In this document: positions 47,395 to 56,082 of the stretch, in pieces
Layout of the letters: every line of letters starts with the position of its first letter
How positions within the stretch are numbered: position 1 is the first letter of the stretch
Assembly: GCF_003034965.1 (NCBI RefSeq)
Contig: NZ_PZKE01000008.1
Location: forward strand, 1 to 64,000
DNA: 64,000 nt
Direction of reading: 5' to 3'
DNA from: Fuscovulum blasticum DSM 2131
GTDB taxonomy: Bacteria; Pseudomonadota; Alphaproteobacteria; Rhodobacterales; Rhodobacteraceae
The notes under the pieces: generated by a model
Told to the model about the DNA's origin: nothing
Database searches by the model: none
What the model saw: only the letters and a program-made list of their open reading frames with translations
Made by a program: the position numbers and the translations under genes

Positions 47395-48732
47395 TCAGAC
47401 GGTGTCGAGGTAAAGCTCGATCCGTTCCTCGGGCGACAGTTCGTTGATGTAATGCAGTTCCTGCCGCTTGGTCTGCACGAAGTTGTGGATCAGCTCCTTG
47501 GGCAGGAAGCGATAGACGGTGTCCGAATGTTCGAAGGCGTCAATCGCGGCATCCCAGGTTGCCGGAATCTGCGGCAGGTCCATGGCATAGGCGTTGCCGG
47601 CCACGGCGGGCGGCGGCTCCTTGCCGTCTTCCAGGCCCGAAAGGGCGGCGCCCAGAATGGCGGTCAGCATCAGATAGGGGTTCACGTCGCCCCCCGCCAC
47701 GCGATGTTCGATCCGGCGCGCGGCCGGGTTGCCGGCGGGGATGCGGATCGCGGCGGTGCGGTTCTCATAGCCCCAGCTTATGGCGGTCGGCGCGTGCTTG
47801 TCGGGCACCAGCCGGTCATAGCTGTTCATATGCGGCGCGAAGAGCAGCGTCGAATCGTGCATCGCCTCAAGACAGCCGGCGACCGCGTGGCGCAGTTGCG
47901 CCGTGCCCTTGGGGCCGCCGCTGTCAAAGATGTTCTCGCCCTTCTCGTCCACCACCGAGAAATGCGTGTGCAGCCCCGACCCGGAATATTCGGCATAGGG
48001 CTTGGCCATGAAGCTGGCGGCAAAGCCGTGCCGGCGGGCCAGACCCTTGACCAGCATCTTGAACAGCCAGGCATCGTCGGCGGCCCGCAGCGGATCGTCA
48101 CAATGCATCAGGTTCACCTCGAACTGGCCAAGGCCGGTTTCCGAGGTGGTGGTGTCGGCGGGAATGTCCATCGCCTCGCAGGCGTCGTACAGGTCGGTAA
48201 AGAAGGTGTCGAAGGCGTCCAGCGCCCGGATCGACAGCGTTTCAGCCGCCTTGCGCCGCTTGCCGGACCGCGGGCTGGCGGGCACCTGCATCGTCTTGCC
48301 GGAATCGTCGATCAGGAAGAACTCCAGCTCCATCGCCACCACCGGCGTCAGGCCGCGCGCCTTGTAGCGCTGCACCACCGCGTTCAGCGCGTGGCGCGGG
48401 TCGCCGTCATAGGGTTGCCCGTTTTCGCGGAACATCCAGATCGGCAGCAGGGCGCTGGGCGCCTCAAGCCAGGGCATCGGCATGAAGCCGCGTTCGGTGG
48501 GTTTCAGCACACCGTCCTGATCGCCCTGGTCGAAAACCAGCGGGCTGTCGTCGATGTCTTCGCCCCAGATGTCGAGGTTGAGGATCGAGAAGGGGAAACG
48601 GGTTCCGTCCTTGACGACCTTGTCGGCAAATCGTGCCGGGATGCGTTTGCCGCGGGCCTGACCGTTCAGGTCGGCAGCAGCCACGCGGATGGTCCGCACA
48701 TGCGGGTTCTTTCTCAGCCAGTCCTTCATCAT
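47395..48732 (-). CDS. Second glutamine synthetase-family ligase
   Basis: The 445-residue protein keeps the whole ligase core: VAMELEFFLI, GLGQFEVNLMH, SFMAKPYAEYSGSGLHTHFS, NSYDRLVPDKHAPTAISWGYENR and RRIEHRVAGGDVNPYLMLTAI. It is a paralogue of the ligase at 45153 and belongs to the same glutamyl-amine type rather than to the housekeeping GlnA. Two ATGs are adjacent (48732 and 48729); no strong ribosome site is seen, so the start is uncertain by a few codons. A 199-bp promoter-like gap with an ATTTGATCAAAT palindrome lies ahead. Confidence 0.86.
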   Translation of the reverse strand: MMKDWLRKNPHVRTIRVAAADLNGQARGKRIPARFADKVVKDGTRFPFSILNLDIWGEDIDDSPLVFDQGDQDGVLKPTERGFMPMPWLEAPSALLPIWMFRENGQPYDGDPRHALNAVVQRYKARGLTPVVAMELEFFLIDDSGKTMQVPASPRSGKRRKAAETLSIRALDAFDTFFTDLYDACEAMDIPADTTTSETGLGQFEVNLMHCDDPLRAADDAWLFKMLVKGLARRHGFAASFMAKPYAEYSGSGLHTHFSVVDEKGENIFDSGGPKGTAQLRHAVAGCLEAMHDSTLLFAPHMNSYDRLVPDKHAPTAISWGYENRTAAIRIPAGNPAARRIEHRVAGGDVNPYLMLTAILGAALSGLEDGKEPPPAVAGNAYAMDLPQIPATWDAAIDAFEHSDTVYRFLPKELIHNFVQTKRQELHYINELSPEERIELYLDTV

Positions 48733-48911
48733 GTTCAACACAAGAGAGCACGGCCCCCCGCGCTCGGGGTCTGCCGGTGCAAAACACGCAACTGACCCAC
48801 CTGATGCGCAAGGATCTGGACCATGCCCTTGGTCCTTCCCTTGTTCGATCGCCTTTCCCGCCGGCGCCTTCTTTTCGGCTTTGGCCGGGGGTCCGGGCGG
48901 GTGCCCGGAAA

Positions 48912-48923
48912 ATTTGATCAAAT
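48912..48923. promoter_or_regulatory. ATTTGATCAAAT palindrome between permease and glutamine synthetase genes
   Basis: A perfect 12-bp palindrome inside GCCCGGAAAATTTGATCAAA, in the 199-bp gap upstream of the ligase gene. The same core occurs at 14705-14714 and, with one change, 53109-53118. Confidence 0.55.
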
Positions 48924-48931
48924 AAAGGCTA

Positions 48932-49759
48932 CTACCGGATCAGGGAAGGACGCAAGCGGATTCTGGCTTTCATGTTGGAGGGAAGATGCCGGTTCAGATA
49001 GCGGTTGACCCGGCCGAACCCCCAGATCAGCGCCAGGGTGATCAGGATGAAGTAGAACCCGACGATGGGGTAGGGGATGAACGGGTTGAACGTCTTGTCG
49101 GCGAAGTAGTTGGCGTAATACAGCGCATCGCCGCGCTGCTGGAACGCCGGAAAGCCGCTGAAGAACACCAGCGTCGTGGCATGGAACAGGAAGATCGCCT
49201 CGTTCGTATAGGCGGGCCAGCCCAGCCGCAGCATGGTGGGCCATTCGATCCGGCTGAACTTCTTCCACCCGCTGATGCCATAGGCCTCGGCGGCTTCAAG
49301 GTCGCCCTTCGGAATGGATTGCAGCGCGCCATGGAAGATTTCGGCCGAATAGGCGGCGGTGTTCAGGAACAGCACGAACAGCGCCCCCGCCCAAGCCTTG
49401 GTCGTCCAGGCGGTCTGGATGGTGATGCCGAAGATGTCGATCCCGGCCTTGGGCAGCAGAACCAGCGTTTCATAAGCCAGGAAGAACTGGATGAAGAGCG
49501 GCGAGCCGCGGAAGACGAAGATGAACCATTCGGCGGGCTTGCGGACCCACCGGCTGCGGCTGGCCTTGGCCAGCGCCAGCGCATTGGCCAGGAAAAAGCC
49601 GAAGGCCAGCGCCAGGGTGCCGAAGTAGATATTCCAGATCAGCCCCGATCCGATCAGGGTGAAATGCTGGCACAGGTCATAGCCTTCGCGCGGCAACAGC
49701 CGTTCGCCATAGCCCAGCGAACGCAGGGAATAGGCCTGGAAGGTTTCCCAGCAGGTCAT
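48932..49759 (-). CDS. Polar amino acid-type ABC transporter permease (second)
   Basis: The 275-residue HisM/ArtM-type permease has about five membrane helices and the coupling motif EAAEAYGISGWKKFSRIEWP. FRGSPLFIQFFL is the usual helix-3 motif. The ATG at 49759 (MTCWETFQAYSLR) overlaps the stop of the first permease by 4 nt. With the paired permease it forms the membrane channel of an importer for basic or amide amino acids, opines or a polyamine; sequence does not decide which. Confidence 0.88.
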   Translation of the reverse strand: MTCWETFQAYSLRSLGYGERLLPREGYDLCQHFTLIGSGLIWNIYFGTLALAFGFFLANALALAKASRSRWVRKPAEWFIFVFRGSPLFIQFFLAYETLVLLPKAGIDIFGITIQTAWTTKAWAGALFVLFLNTAAYSAEIFHGALQSIPKGDLEAAEAYGISGWKKFSRIEWPTMLRLGWPAYTNEAIFLFHATTLVFFSGFPAFQQRGDALYYANYFADKTFNPFIPYPIVGFYFILITLALIWGFGRVNRYLNRHLPSNMKARIRLRPSLIR

Positions 49760-50646
49760 GTGGCAGCCCCTCCCTTGCGCATATCCTCGCCGGCGCGGGT
49801 GGCCTGGCCGCGTGACAGGCGCCGGGTCAGCCGCGCCAGCAGGATTTCGGACACCCGGGTCGAGACCAGGTAAAACACCAGAAGGGCAAGGAAGTAGAAC
49901 AGCCGCCAGTCGCCATGCGGATAGGGGTTGTTGCCGCTGGTCTTGGCGCTGCCCAGTTCCCGCGCCCAGTAGACCGCATCCTTGATGCCCAGCAGGAACA
50001 GAAGTGGCGTCGCCTTGATCAGGATCAGCCACAGGTTCGACAGGCCGGGCAGCGCATAGATCCACATCTGCGGCACCAGCACACGGCGGAACACCTGGCG
50101 GTGCGACATGCCATAGGCCTCGGCGGTTTCAAGCTGTGCCCGCGGCACGGCGGTCATCGCGCCATACAGCACATTGGCGGCAAAGGCGCCGAAGACGATG
50201 GCGAAGGTGGTGACGGCCAGCGTGAAGGAATAGGCGCTGACCATGAAGGGAGAAGCGTCATTCGCCGGCACCTTGGCGGCCGGACAGACGCGGAATTCGC
50301 CGTTGTTCCAGACGGGTTGCGACAGGTCTTCACAGACGAACAGATGCCGGAACCATTCGATCCCCTGGTCGAGGGCGATCACGAAGAACAGGAAGAACAC
50401 GATGTCGGGTATGCCCCGCACGGCGGCAATATAGGCGCGGCCCAGCCAGGAAACCGGCAGCACATGCGACCGCGCGGCCGAGGCGCCGGCAAAGCCGAAG
50501 GCCAGCGCCAGCGGTGCGGTCACCGCAAGCAGCGTCAGGACGGTCAGGAAGGACCAGTAAAAGCTGAAATGCGTTGCCGTCGTCAGATAGCAACTCAGCC
50601 ATTGCAGGCCTTCAAGCGATCGGGGGTCTGAGCAATACTCGAACAT
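49756..50646 (-). CDS. Polar amino acid-type ABC transporter permease (first)
   Basis: The 296-residue HisQ/ArtQ-type permease has a helix-3 motif AAVRGIPDIVFFLFFVIAL and the coupling motif ETAEAYGMSHRQVFRRVLVP. An extended loop between helices (LFVCEDLSQPVWNNGEFRVC) contains two Cys and makes it longer than standard members. It follows the binding-protein gene after a hairpin and overlaps the second permease. Confidence 0.88.
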   Translation of the reverse strand: MFEYCSDPRSLEGLQWLSCYLTTATHFSFYWSFLTVLTLLAVTAPLALAFGFAGASAARSHVLPVSWLGRAYIAAVRGIPDIVFFLFFVIALDQGIEWFRHLFVCEDLSQPVWNNGEFRVCPAAKVPANDASPFMVSAYSFTLAVTTFAIVFGAFAANVLYGAMTAVPRAQLETAEAYGMSHRQVFRRVLVPQMWIYALPGLSNLWLILIKATPLLFLLGIKDAVYWARELGSAKTSGNNPYPHGDWRLFYFLALLVFYLVSTRVSEILLARLTRRLSRGQATRAGEDMRKGGAAT

Positions 50647-50666
50647 CTTGGGAATAAGGGGGTGGA

Positions 50667-50684
50667 GGCGGCCCGAAGGCCGCC
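50667..50684 (-). terminator. Intercistronic hairpin between binding-protein and permease genes
   Basis: GGCGGCC-CGAA-GGCCGCC, 12 nt after the binding-protein stop. Stems in this position commonly stabilise the upstream message, raising the binding protein above the permeases. Confidence 0.6.
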
Positions 50685-50695
50685 CCCGTGCTCCC

Positions 50696-51427
50696 TCAGA
50701 ACTTTTCGGATTCGGGGCCGAAGTACTTTTCGATCAGCGCGTTCAGGCTGCCGTCCGCCTTCATCGCCTGGATCGCGCCGTCGAACTTGGCCTTCAGCTC
50801 GGTGTCCGACTGGCGCAGGCCAATGCCGATGCCGCCGCCCAGGGCCACGTCCTTGTCCAGCATGACCAGAGCGCCGCCCGAATCGCCGGCGATCGGAACC
50901 AGATAGTCCTTGTCGGCAAAGACGGCATCGGCTTCACCGTTCTTCACGGCGGCCACGGTTTCATCCGGCGTGGCGAATTCCAGCAGCGTGTTGCCGGCCT
51001 GTTCGGCGATGTAACCCGCCTGGATCGTGCCGGTCTGCGCCGAGATCACCGCGCCTTCGCCGGTGTTGGCATCGGCCGAAGCCGCCATGTAGGACGATTT
51101 CGACGGCGGGGTGTAGTTGTCCGAGAAGGTGATGACCTTCTTGCGCTCATCGGTGATCGACATGCCGGCCATGATGGCGTCGTAGTTGCCCGACTGCAGG
51201 TTCGGGATGATCGAATCCCAGTCGTTCTGCACGAATTCGCAGGTCAGGTTGGCGCGCTTGCACAGCTCGCCGCCCAGTTCGATTTCAAAGCCCACCAGCT
51301 TGCCGGTGGCCTGGTCGATGTAGTTGTAGGGCTCATAGGCGCCCTCGGTGCCGATCTTGATGGCGTCCTGCGCCGAGGCCACGCCGGCGATTGCGGCGAA
51401 GGCGGTTGCGAGAAGCAGTTTTTTCAT
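50696..51427 (-). CDS. Periplasmic polar amino acid/polyamine-binding protein
   Basis: The 243-residue protein has a signal peptide (MKKLLLATAFAAIAGVASA, cleaved before QDAIKIG) and the SBP family 3 fold: IGTEGAYEPYNYIDQATGKL, GFEIELGGELCKRANLTCEF, DAIMAGMSITDERKKVITFSDNY and GIGLRQSDTELKAKFDGAI. This is the HisJ/ArgT/OccT group (Lys, Arg, ornithine, His, opines). It is the nearer of two binding-protein genes to the permeases and the likely main receptor. Confidence 0.9.
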   Translation of the reverse strand: MKKLLLATAFAAIAGVASAQDAIKIGTEGAYEPYNYIDQATGKLVGFEIELGGELCKRANLTCEFVQNDWDSIIPNLQSGNYDAIMAGMSITDERKKVITFSDNYTPPSKSSYMAASADANTGEGAVISAQTGTIQAGYIAEQAGNTLLEFATPDETVAAVKNGEADAVFADKDYLVPIAGDSGGALVMLDKDVALGGGIGIGLRQSDTELKAKFDGAIQAMKADGSLNALIEKYFGPESEKF

Positions 51428-51478
51428 TGGGGTCTCCCTGGGTTGGCTTCTGTCGGTCATTGTGCCGCCGGTTCGGGT

Positions 51479-52192
51479 TCAGAACCAGCGGGATTCAAGG
51501 GCATCAAGCGCGCCGTCCTTGCGCATGGCCTCAAGGGTGGCATTCAGGTCGTTCAAAAGGGCGGTGTTGCCGCGGCAGACGGCCATGCCGACCCCTTCAT
51601 CGGGGATCTCGACCGACAGCAGGAACTCCAGCCCCTTGCCATAGATCAGCTCGTCCAGCTCGGGTCGCCCCTGATAGGGCCCCAGCGCCATGTCTGCCTG
51701 CCCCCCGGCCACGGCCTTCAGCGCGTCAAACTCGGTCGGATAGCCGTGATAGCTCAGCCCTTCGGCCTGAAGATAGGATTCGTGGATCGTCCCCGCCTCG
51801 ACCGAGATGAGGGCCTTGTCCGGCTGGGGCGCTTCGGGGGGGCCGACAAACCAGTCCAGCCCGCCGCCGGGCGCATAGGATGTGGTGAAATCCACCAGCC
51901 GGCGCCGTTCCGGGGTGATGGCCATGCCGCCCAGAACCACATCGAACCGCCCCTCGATCACGCCGGGAATCAGCTCTTCGAAGGTGACGGTCTGCCAGTC
52001 GCACTGCCGCGCCAGCCGCGCGCAGATTTCCTGCATCAGCTCATAGTCATGCCCGGTCAGCGACCCGTCGGCCGCAAGCTCGACATAGGGCGGGAAACTG
52101 GCTTCGGCGCCGATGGCAAGGCTGCGGTCATCGCCGGCTGAAGCCAGCGTCAGAACCGCGCCAAGAGCCGAGATCGTGCCGATGCAGGCCAT
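51479..52192 (-). CDS. Second SBP family 3 protein in the transporter operon
   Basis: The 237-residue protein has a signal-like start (MACIGTISALGAVLTLASAG) and a divergent family 3 fold: IGAEASFPPYVELAADGSL, DYELMQEICARLARQCDWQ, DVVLGGMAITPERRRLVDFT and GVGMAVCRGNTALLNDLNAT. It is not a close copy of the neighbouring binding protein. Two receptors for one transporter can widen its range. It follows the ATPase gene by 13 bp. Confidence 0.85.
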   Translation of the reverse strand: MACIGTISALGAVLTLASAGDDRSLAIGAEASFPPYVELAADGSLTGHDYELMQEICARLARQCDWQTVTFEELIPGVIEGRFDVVLGGMAITPERRRLVDFTTSYAPGGGLDWFVGPPEAPQPDKALISVEAGTIHESYLQAEGLSYHGYPTEFDALKAVAGGQADMALGPYQGRPELDELIYGKGLEFLLSVEIPDEGVGMAVCRGNTALLNDLNATLEAMRKDGALDALESRWF

Positions 52193-52205
52193 CCGCGGAT
52201 GCCCC

Positions 52206-52976
52206 TCAGGCAGCCGTGGCCGACAGGAAGCCGCGCAGGCGTTCCGTCTGCGGGTTGCCGAACAGGCGGTCGGGCGGGCCTTGTTCCTCGATCCTGCCCA
52301 TATGCAGGAAGATGACGTGATCGGAACAGTCCGCCGCCAGCCTCATGTCATGGGTCACCAGGATCATCGTGCGCCCTTCATCCGCCAGGGCCTTGATGAC
52401 CTTGACGACTTCCTGCTCCAGCTCGGGGTCCAGCGCGCTGGTCGGTTCATCGAACAGCAGGGCGCGGGGTTCCATGCACAGCGCGCGGGCAATCGCAGCG
52501 CGCTGCTGCTGGCCGCCCGAAAGCTGCGCCGGCCAGGCCTCGGCCTTGTCGGCGATTCCCACCTTGGCCAGGTAATACCGCGCCTTTTCCTCAACCTCCT
52601 TCGGATCGCGTTTCAGCACCGTCACCGGCGCCTCCATCACGTTCTGCAAAATGGTCATGTGGGACCACAGGTTGAACTGCTGGAACACCATCGACAGGTT
52701 GGTGCGGATGCGCGTGACCTGCGCCCGGTCTGCCGGGTGGCGGTGCAGCCCGTGCCCCTTCCAGTGGACGGCTTCGCCCTCGAACCGGATCTCGCCCTGC
52801 TGGCTGTCTTCCAGCAGGTTGCAGCAGCGCAACAGCGTGGATTTGCCGGACCCGGACGAGCCGATCAGCGAGATGACATGGCCGCGCGGGGCGGTCAGGT
52901 CGACGCCTTTCAGCACCTCAAGGTTGCCATAGCTTTTGTGAAGGTCGTGAATTTCGATAACGGGGGTGTCGGCCAT
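52206..52976 (-). CDS. Polar amino acid-type ABC transporter ATP-binding protein
   Basis: The 256-residue HisP/GlnQ-type ATPase has Walker A GSSGSGKST (39-47), signature LSGGQQQRAAIARAL and Walker B ALLFDEPTSALDPEL. It contains the extra HisP-type insert HWKGHGLHRHPADRAQ seen in octopine and histidine transporters. I placed the start at 52976 (MADTPVIEIHDLHKSYG), directly before the first strand. First gene of the operon ATPase, SBP, SBP, permease, permease. Confidence 0.92.
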   Translation of the reverse strand: MADTPVIEIHDLHKSYGNLEVLKGVDLTAPRGHVISLIGSSGSGKSTLLRCCNLLEDSQQGEIRFEGEAVHWKGHGLHRHPADRAQVTRIRTNLSMVFQQFNLWSHMTILQNVMEAPVTVLKRDPKEVEEKARYYLAKVGIADKAEAWPAQLSGGQQQRAAIARALCMEPRALLFDEPTSALDPELEQEVVKVIKALADEGRTMILVTHDMRLAADCSDHVIFLHMGRIEEQGPPDRLFGNPQTERLRGFLSATAA

Positions 52977-53100
52977 GTGTCCCCTTGGGCTTCCCTGATG
53001 CTGGCCGGCGCATCTGACGACGCCGGTCCGTTCATTTCGGTCAATAGGGCAAATGTTTCGGGCCAATGCAACGACGATTGCGCCGGTTGGCGCGGCACCT

Positions 53101-53126
53101 GCCCGGAATTTGATCAGATTCCGGGC
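53101..53126. promoter_or_regulatory. Palindrome with TTTGATCAGA core upstream of the transporter operon
   Basis: GCCCGGAAT (53101-53109) and ATTCCGGGC (53118-53126) surround TTGATCAG. The left half is nearly the same as GCCCGGAA ahead of the palindrome at 48912. It spans the stop codon of the PhnD-like gene and lies 125-150 bp before the transporter ATPase gene. It could be an operator, a terminator, or both. Confidence 0.5.
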
Positions 53127-53884
53127 TGAAAATGGGCAGGCGGGGGTGGGTTGGGCACCGCAAGATAGGCCTCTGCGGGAATCGCCACCAGACCTTGCAG
53201 GTGCAGCGTGTTCCGGTCTGCGGGCGACAGTCCGGCAATGGCGGCCTGCAACACCGCGAACACGGTGTCCCGGTCAGCCCCCGCCGCGGCGATATAGGGC
53301 AGCGTCGGCGTGGGGGCGGTTTCCGCCACCCCCCGCAGCGCGGCCGCTGCCGGATCGCCATCAGCCTGCATCATGGCCCAGGTCACGGCATCCAGCGCCG
53401 CAAGGTCGGCCCGCCCCTCGGCCACCGCGCGGGCCGAAAGCCGGTGTCCGCCGCTGCGCAGGGCGGGGCGCGGCTGAAGTCCCATCCCCAGCAGATGGTT
53501 CACCGGCGCCGCCCAGCCTGATTGCGACAGGTCTTCGTTGAAGGCAAAGCGGGCTTCGGCCAGGTCGGCCAGTGACCGCAGGTCATCCGCGCGGGCCACA
53601 AAGACCGAACGGTAATGTCCGGGCGGGCAGCCGGGCAGGCCGGGGTCGGGCGTGCCGATCAGGCTGACCCGGTCGTGCAGCCGGGCGCGGAACGGGTAGC
53701 CGCAGGTCTGCGACAGCACCAGATCGGGGCTTTCCCAGGCCGGCCAATAGGCGCCTTCGCCACGGGTCAGCCCTTCGGGCGCGGGCAGGCCACGCGCGCG
53801 AATGCCATCGCGGATGGATGCCCAAAGCCGGTCATTCGCGGCCATGGCCGGGCCGGCATCATACATGCCCAGACTGGCGATCAT
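53114..53884 (-). CDS. PhnD-like substrate-binding domain protein without signal peptide
   Basis: The 256-residue protein resembles phosphate/phosphite/phosphonate-binding proteins: IASLGMYDAGPAMAANDRLW, DLVLSQTCGYPFRARL, FNEDLSQSGWAAPVNHLL, SGGHRLSARAVAEGRADLAALD. It starts straight into the first strand at 53884 and has no signal peptide, nor any in-frame one upstream. A cytosolic sensor or binding role is possible. It is the last gene of rlmJ-phzF-terB-phnD-like, 7 bp after the TerB-like gene, and no phosphonate genes are near. Confidence 0.8.
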   Translation of the reverse strand: MIASLGMYDAGPAMAANDRLWASIRDGIRARGLPAPEGLTRGEGAYWPAWESPDLVLSQTCGYPFRARLHDRVSLIGTPDPGLPGCPPGHYRSVFVARADDLRSLADLAEARFAFNEDLSQSGWAAPVNHLLGMGLQPRPALRSGGHRLSARAVAEGRADLAALDAVTWAMMQADGDPAAAALRGVAETAPTPTLPYIAAAGADRDTVFAVLQAAIAGLSPADRNTLHLQGLVAIPAEAYLAVPNPPPPAHFQPGI

Positions 53885-53891
53885 TTGGCGA

Positions 53892-54332
53892 TCATTCGGC
53901 ACGTTCCGCCTTTTGCCGGGCCTGCGCATTCTGCACATCGGTCAGGCCCAGCAGATTCGACACCATCCGCATCAGCCGGTCTTCGTCGGCGTCGCGCAGG
54001 CCATCGGCAATGGCCACCGACCACAGCGCGCTGATCAGTTCGGTCCGGTCCTCCAGGGCTGTTGCCGCCTTCAGCGCGCGGGTGAACCGCACGGTGTCGG
54101 GCGCCTCGGCCTCCAGCGTTTCGGCGGCGGTGCGCAGCTTGGCGGCCTCGAACGGCCCCATGTGGTGACGTGCCATCAGGATGCGGTCGATCCGCTCCAC
54201 CTCTTCGGCGGCGTAAAGGCCATCGGTGCGGGCAACCCGCACCAGCAATGCTGCCAGCGCAAGCCGGGCATCGGGTTCTGGCAGGCGGGCGGTGGCGGGG
54301 GCCGCAAGGCGGCGGAGCAAGGCTTCGAACAT
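53892..54332 (-). CDS. TerB-family (tellurite resistance TerB-like) protein
   Basis: The 146-residue helical protein matches the TerB-like fold: LALAALLVRVARTDGLYAAEEVERIDRIL in the first half and LISALWSVAIADGLRDADEDRLMRMVS in the second, each with the Asp/Glu pair that binds metal. Stand-alone TerB proteins are common in alphaproteobacteria and not tied to tellurite. The start at 54332 (MFEALLRRLAAP) fits the first helix; upstream frame is antisense to phzF. Confidence 0.85.
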   Translation of the reverse strand: MFEALLRRLAAPATARLPEPDARLALAALLVRVARTDGLYAAEEVERIDRILMARHHMGPFEAAKLRTAAETLEAEAPDTVRFTRALKAATALEDRTELISALWSVAIADGLRDADEDRLMRMVSNLLGLTDVQNAQARQKAERAE

Positions 54333-54384
54333 GGGGGCAGGATAGGGGCTTCGGATCGTCCGCGCCAGCGGCCGTTGCAGCCGA

Positions 54385-55263
54385 TCACGGAAGGCGGAGC
54401 CGCCCCTCGCCGATTCGCACCGCCGTCCCGGCGATCCGCACCGCGACCAGCGCTCCGTCCGCCACCTCGGCCGTAAGGCGCAGGTCGGACGGGCGGCCCA
54501 TCTCGACCCCCTGTTGCAGATGCAGGACCGTGGTCCCGTCAGCCAGGGCGCCATTGGCCAGAAGCTGCGCCGCAAGAATCGCCGTGGCCGATCCGGTGGC
54601 CGGGTCTTCGGGGATGCCCGCCGTGGGGCTGAACATGCGCGCGCGGTAGTCGCCTGCCGGCGTGTAAAGATAGGCGCTGTCCACACCGGCCGCCGCCATC
54701 AGCCGGCTCCACTGCGGTTCCATCGGGCGGGCTTTTGCCAGCATGTCCAGATCGCGGACCGGCACATACAGGAACCGCGGCCCACCCTGGAACAGGCCGG
54801 GCGCGTGGGGGCCCAGGTCGGCGGGCGTCAGGTCCAGCGCGGCGGCGATCAGCGCGCGGTCCGGCACCGCGCCGGCGGCAAAGGGCAGCACGGGCGCGGT
54901 GAACTCCGCCAGGATGCGCCCCGCTTGCCGGGTGACGGTCACCGGCACCAGCCCCGCCTCTTCCTCCAGCGTGATGGTGATGGAAAAATCCCCCTCCTGC
55001 GCCTGTTCGGCCAGCAGGATGGCGCAGCCGATGGTCGGATGCCCGGCGAAGGCAATTTCCGCCGTGGGAAAGAAGATGCTGACCCGCGCCGTATGGGCCG
55101 GGTTGGCAGGGGGCTGGACGAAGATCGTCTCGCTCAGGTTGAACTCGCGCGCGATGGTCTGCATCTGCGCCGGGCTCAGGCCCCCCGCCTCCAGCACCAC
55201 GGCCAGCGGGTTGCCGGCGAAGGGGCGGTCGGTGAAGACATCCAGCGTGTGAAACGGGATCAT
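54385..55263 (-). CDS. PhzF-family isomerase/epimerase-like protein
   Basis: The 292-residue protein has the diaminopimelate epimerase-like PhzF fold: FTDRPFAGNPLAVVLEA, the catalytic Glu in FNLSETIFV, FFPTAEIAFAGHPTIG and the C-terminal PEDPATGSATAILAAQLL. Only true PhzF acts in phenazine synthesis; no other phz gene is here, so the substrate is unknown. Its ATG overlaps the rlmJ stop by 4 nt. Confidence 0.9.
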   Translation of the reverse strand: MIPFHTLDVFTDRPFAGNPLAVVLEAGGLSPAQMQTIAREFNLSETIFVQPPANPAHTARVSIFFPTAEIAFAGHPTIGCAILLAEQAQEGDFSITITLEEEAGLVPVTVTRQAGRILAEFTAPVLPFAAGAVPDRALIAAALDLTPADLGPHAPGLFQGGPRFLYVPVRDLDMLAKARPMEPQWSRLMAAAGVDSAYLYTPAGDYRARMFSPTAGIPEDPATGSATAILAAQLLANGALADGTTVLHLQQGVEMGRPSDLRLTAEVADGALVAVRIAGTAVRIGEGRLRLP

Positions 55264-56039
55264 CGCAGCCTCTTGAACAGGGCGGTCAGTCGGGCGGCCT
55301 CATCCGCCAGACCGAAGGGCGGGTTCACGAAGAACATCCCCGATCCTTCCATCCGGTGGCCTTCGCGGGCCGGGGGGAAGCGGACCTCATGCGTCAGATG
55401 GTCGGGGTGCTGCTCTTGCAGCGCCTTCACCATGGGCCGGTGCGGGCCGCCGGTCAGGATGGGATACCACAGGATCAGGATGCCGACGTTCCACTTTCGG
55501 GCGATCTGGGCAAAGATGCGGGGGATGCGGTCGTAATCCTCCTTCACCTCATAGGACGGATCGCACAGCAGCAGCCCCCGGCGCGGGGTCGGGGGCGTCA
55601 GCGCCAGCGCCAGGTCGAATCCGTCACGCTTGTAGACATTTGCCCCCCATTCCTCCATGCCGCCCGCCAGCGCGGCATGTTCCTGCGGATGCAGTTCGGC
55701 CAGATGCAGGCTGTCGTTTTCCCGCAGCCCCAGCGCCGCGATCAGGGGCGAACCGGGATAGGCGTCACCGCCATACATCGTCTGCGTTTCGTGCAGGCGT
55801 TCGGCATAGGGGTGGCCGTCGGGAAACCAGTCGGCATGGGCCAGGATGCCCTGCGCCGCCTCGCCCGTCTTCGCCGCTTCGGCCGAGGTCAGCCGATACA
55901 GCCCGCGCCCGGCGTGCGTCTCGATGTAACTGAGCGGCTTGTCCTTGCGGGTCAGGTAATCCAGCGTCCAGGCCAGCAGCGCGTGCTTCTGGACATCGGC
56001 CAGGTTCCCGGCGTGGAAGGCGTGTTGATAAGACAGCAT
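55260..56039 (-). CDS. rlmJ: 23S rRNA (adenine(2030)-N6)-methyltransferase RlmJ
   Basis: RlmJ methylates A2030 of 23S rRNA using SAM. The 259-residue protein has the family start MLSYQHAFHAGNLADVQKHA, the SAM-binding IETHAGRGLYRL and the catalytic LLCDPSYEVKEDY (DPxxE in place of the usual NPPF/DPPY). GMFFVNPPFGL lies near the C-terminus. First gene of the four-gene operon. Confidence 0.94.
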   Translation of the reverse strand: MLSYQHAFHAGNLADVQKHALLAWTLDYLTRKDKPLSYIETHAGRGLYRLTSAEAAKTGEAAQGILAHADWFPDGHPYAERLHETQTMYGGDAYPGSPLIAALGLRENDSLHLAELHPQEHAALAGGMEEWGANVYKRDGFDLALALTPPTPRRGLLLCDPSYEVKEDYDRIPRIFAQIARKWNVGILILWYPILTGGPHRPMVKALQEQHPDHLTHEVRFPPAREGHRMEGSGMFFVNPPFGLADEAARLTALFKRLR

Positions 56040-56082
56040 GACAGCCGCCTAGCAGGCGCGGGGGGCGGGCGGCAAGCGCCAA

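Noticed and set aside
53892-54332. Tellurite resistance locus
   Set aside because: A lone TerB-like domain without terC, terD or terZ does not support tellurite resistance.
54385-55263. Phenazine biosynthesis locus
   Set aside because: Only a PhzF-like gene is present; phzA-E and phzG are absent and PhzF homologues are widespread.
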